Source: Herminiimonas sp. (GTDB taxonomy: Bacteria; Pseudomonadota; Gammaproteobacteria; Burkholderiales; Burkholderiaceae). From it: a DNA stretch of 64,000 nt. This document shows, piece after piece, positions 63,455 through 64,000 of the stretch. The notes beneath the pieces are model-generated. The model ran no database searches, was not told the DNA's origin, and saw only the letters and a list, made by a program, of their open reading frames with translations. Made by a program: the position numbers and the translations under genes. The stretch spans positions 248,001 through 312,000 of the forward strand of contig NZ_JAURVN010000004.1 of the NCBI RefSeq assembly GCF_030655415.1. The letters run 5' to 3'. Positions within the stretch are counted from its first letter, which is position 1, and each line of letters opens with the position of its first letter.

Positions 63455-64000
63455 TTACTTGTCGTTTTTAGGACGGCCAGCTTTGATCGGTGACAATGCT
63501 GAAATCACGGCATTCAATTTGCTCAGATCCAGTGTTTTGATCAGTGCAACACCTGCGCGCAAAAGTTCGCTTTTCTTGACCGATACGCCGGCTTTCAAAA
63601 AGGCTTTTTTGACTTCGCTCAAAACTTGATATTCGATCTCAGGCATCGTGAAGCTGTCGCGGACGAGCTTGGCTTTTTTGACTTTTTCTTTTGGCAATGC
63701 GACCGGCTTGGCTTGCGACGCTTTTACCAAAGGTTTTGCTGCTTTAGCTTTAGTCGAAGGCTTGGCGGTTGGCTTAGTGGCCGACTTGGTTACTGGCTTC
63801 GCGACTGGCTTATTGACCGAAGGCTTTTTAGCGGCAACTTTCTTGGTTGCTGCTTTCTTAGGTGCAGCTTTGGTAGCTACTTTCGTTGCAACTTTTTTCA
63901 CTGCTTTGGTAGCCGCTTTTTTAGCGACTGGTTTGGCTGCTTTCTTTGCGGCGGTTTTTGGGGCTGCTTTTTTTGCAGGCGCGGCAGCTTTCTTGGCTAC
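63455..64000 (-). CDS. Histone H1-like Ala/Lys/Pro-rich protein, C-terminal part
   Basis: The visible 181 residues continue without a stop to the right edge, so the N-terminus is outside the window. The first about 115 are low-complexity Lys/Ala/Pro/Thr repeats (KKAA, KPVAK, KPT), like histone H1 and AlgP-type proteins that bind DNA. The last 65 residues form a conserved helical domain (DSFTMPEIEYQVLSEVKKAF, KKSELLRAGVALIKTL). An internal GTG at 63901 is not the likely start. It is probably a nucleoid-associated or regulatory protein. Confidence 0.8.
   Translation of the reverse strand, partial: VAKKAAAPAKKAAPKTAAKKAAKPVAKKAATKAVKKVATKVATKAAPKKAATKKVAAKKPSVNKPVAKPVTKSATKPTAKPSTKAKAAKPLVKASQAKPVALPKEKVKKAKLVRDSFTMPEIEYQVLSEVKKAFLKAGVSVKKSELLRAGVALIKTLDLSKLNAVISALSPIKAGRPKNDK

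Noticed and set aside
63455..63901. Histone H1-like gene as a complete 148-residue protein starting at 63901
   Set aside because: The frame stays open with the same Lys/Ala-rich composition to the window edge; the GTG at 63901 is an internal valine codon.

Overview
The window reads as chromosomal DNA of a betaproteobacterium, most likely Burkholderiales/Oxalobacteraceae (Herminiimonas- or Janthinobacterium-like). The basis is the pstS-pstC-pstA-pstB-phoU-phoB-phoR order with divergent ppk-sixA, an Ala/Lys-rich histone H1-like protein, an OlsB-like GNAT gene next to a metallophosphoesterase, and moderate GC. The genus is an inference and was not tested by any search. No tRNA, rRNA, CRISPR array, insertion sequence or transposase was seen.

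Layout. (1) 1-5.9 kb, housekeeping flank: 5' end of carA, a GlcG-type heme/cofactor-binding protein, an orphan small protein, a response regulator with a degenerate C-terminal domain, an NlpC/P60 hydrolase, a patatin lipoprotein, and a periplasmic Fe(III)-binding protein. (2) 5.9-38.3 kb, all on the minus strand: a Wzx/Wzy-type surface polysaccharide locus. It encodes dTDP-L-rhamnose (rmlABCD); UDP-diacetylbacillosamine and on to a CMP-legionaminic-acid-type nonulosonate (4,6-dehydratase, CBS-fused aminotransferase, acetyltransferase, hydrolysing epimerase, NeuB-type synthase, cytidylyltransferase); UDP-L-FucNAc (fnlABC); a UDP-2,3-diamino-uronate branch (wbpB/E/D plus ugd); and two separate acetamidino-forming sets (N-acetyl sugar amidotransferase + HisH-like + HisF-like). 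Wzx, Wzy, Wzz, a PglC-type initiating transferase and several glycosyltransferases complete it. (3) 38.6-51.0 kb, plus strand and divergent: a compact, AT-rich operon with a GT-C-like membrane protein, a WbqC protein, a GtrB/ArnC-like glycosyltransferase, three methyltransferases, a beta-propeller protein, an acetyltransferase, an acyl carrier protein, a short-chain reductase, a formyltransferase, an amino-acid-adenylation enzyme, GtrA and a WecE-type aminotransferase. I read it as a system that builds an unusually acylated 4-amino-4,6-dideoxy sugar on a polyprenyl carrier and adds it to the polymer from the periplasmic side. It is the best candidate for an undescribed system here. (4) 51.0-60.5 kb: the phosphate regulon (pst-phoU-phoBR) and divergent ppk-sixA, with clear PHO boxes between pstS and ppk. 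(5) 60.5-63.3 kb, minus strand: OlsB-like GNAT, metallophosphoesterase and GT4 glycosyltransferase, behind a PHO-box-like array, which suggests phosphate-starvation membrane lipid remodelling. (6) the 3' part of a histone H1-like gene that runs off the right edge.

How it fits together: RmlA/RmlB make dTDP-4-keto-6-deoxyglucose, which can feed both rhamnose (RmlC/D) and the WecE-type aminotransferase of the divergent operon. The dehydratase/aminotransferase/acetyltransferase trio can feed both the PglC-type initiating transferase and the legionaminate branch. The polysaccharide locus lies between conserved housekeeping genes, as exchangeable O-antigen or capsule loci often do.
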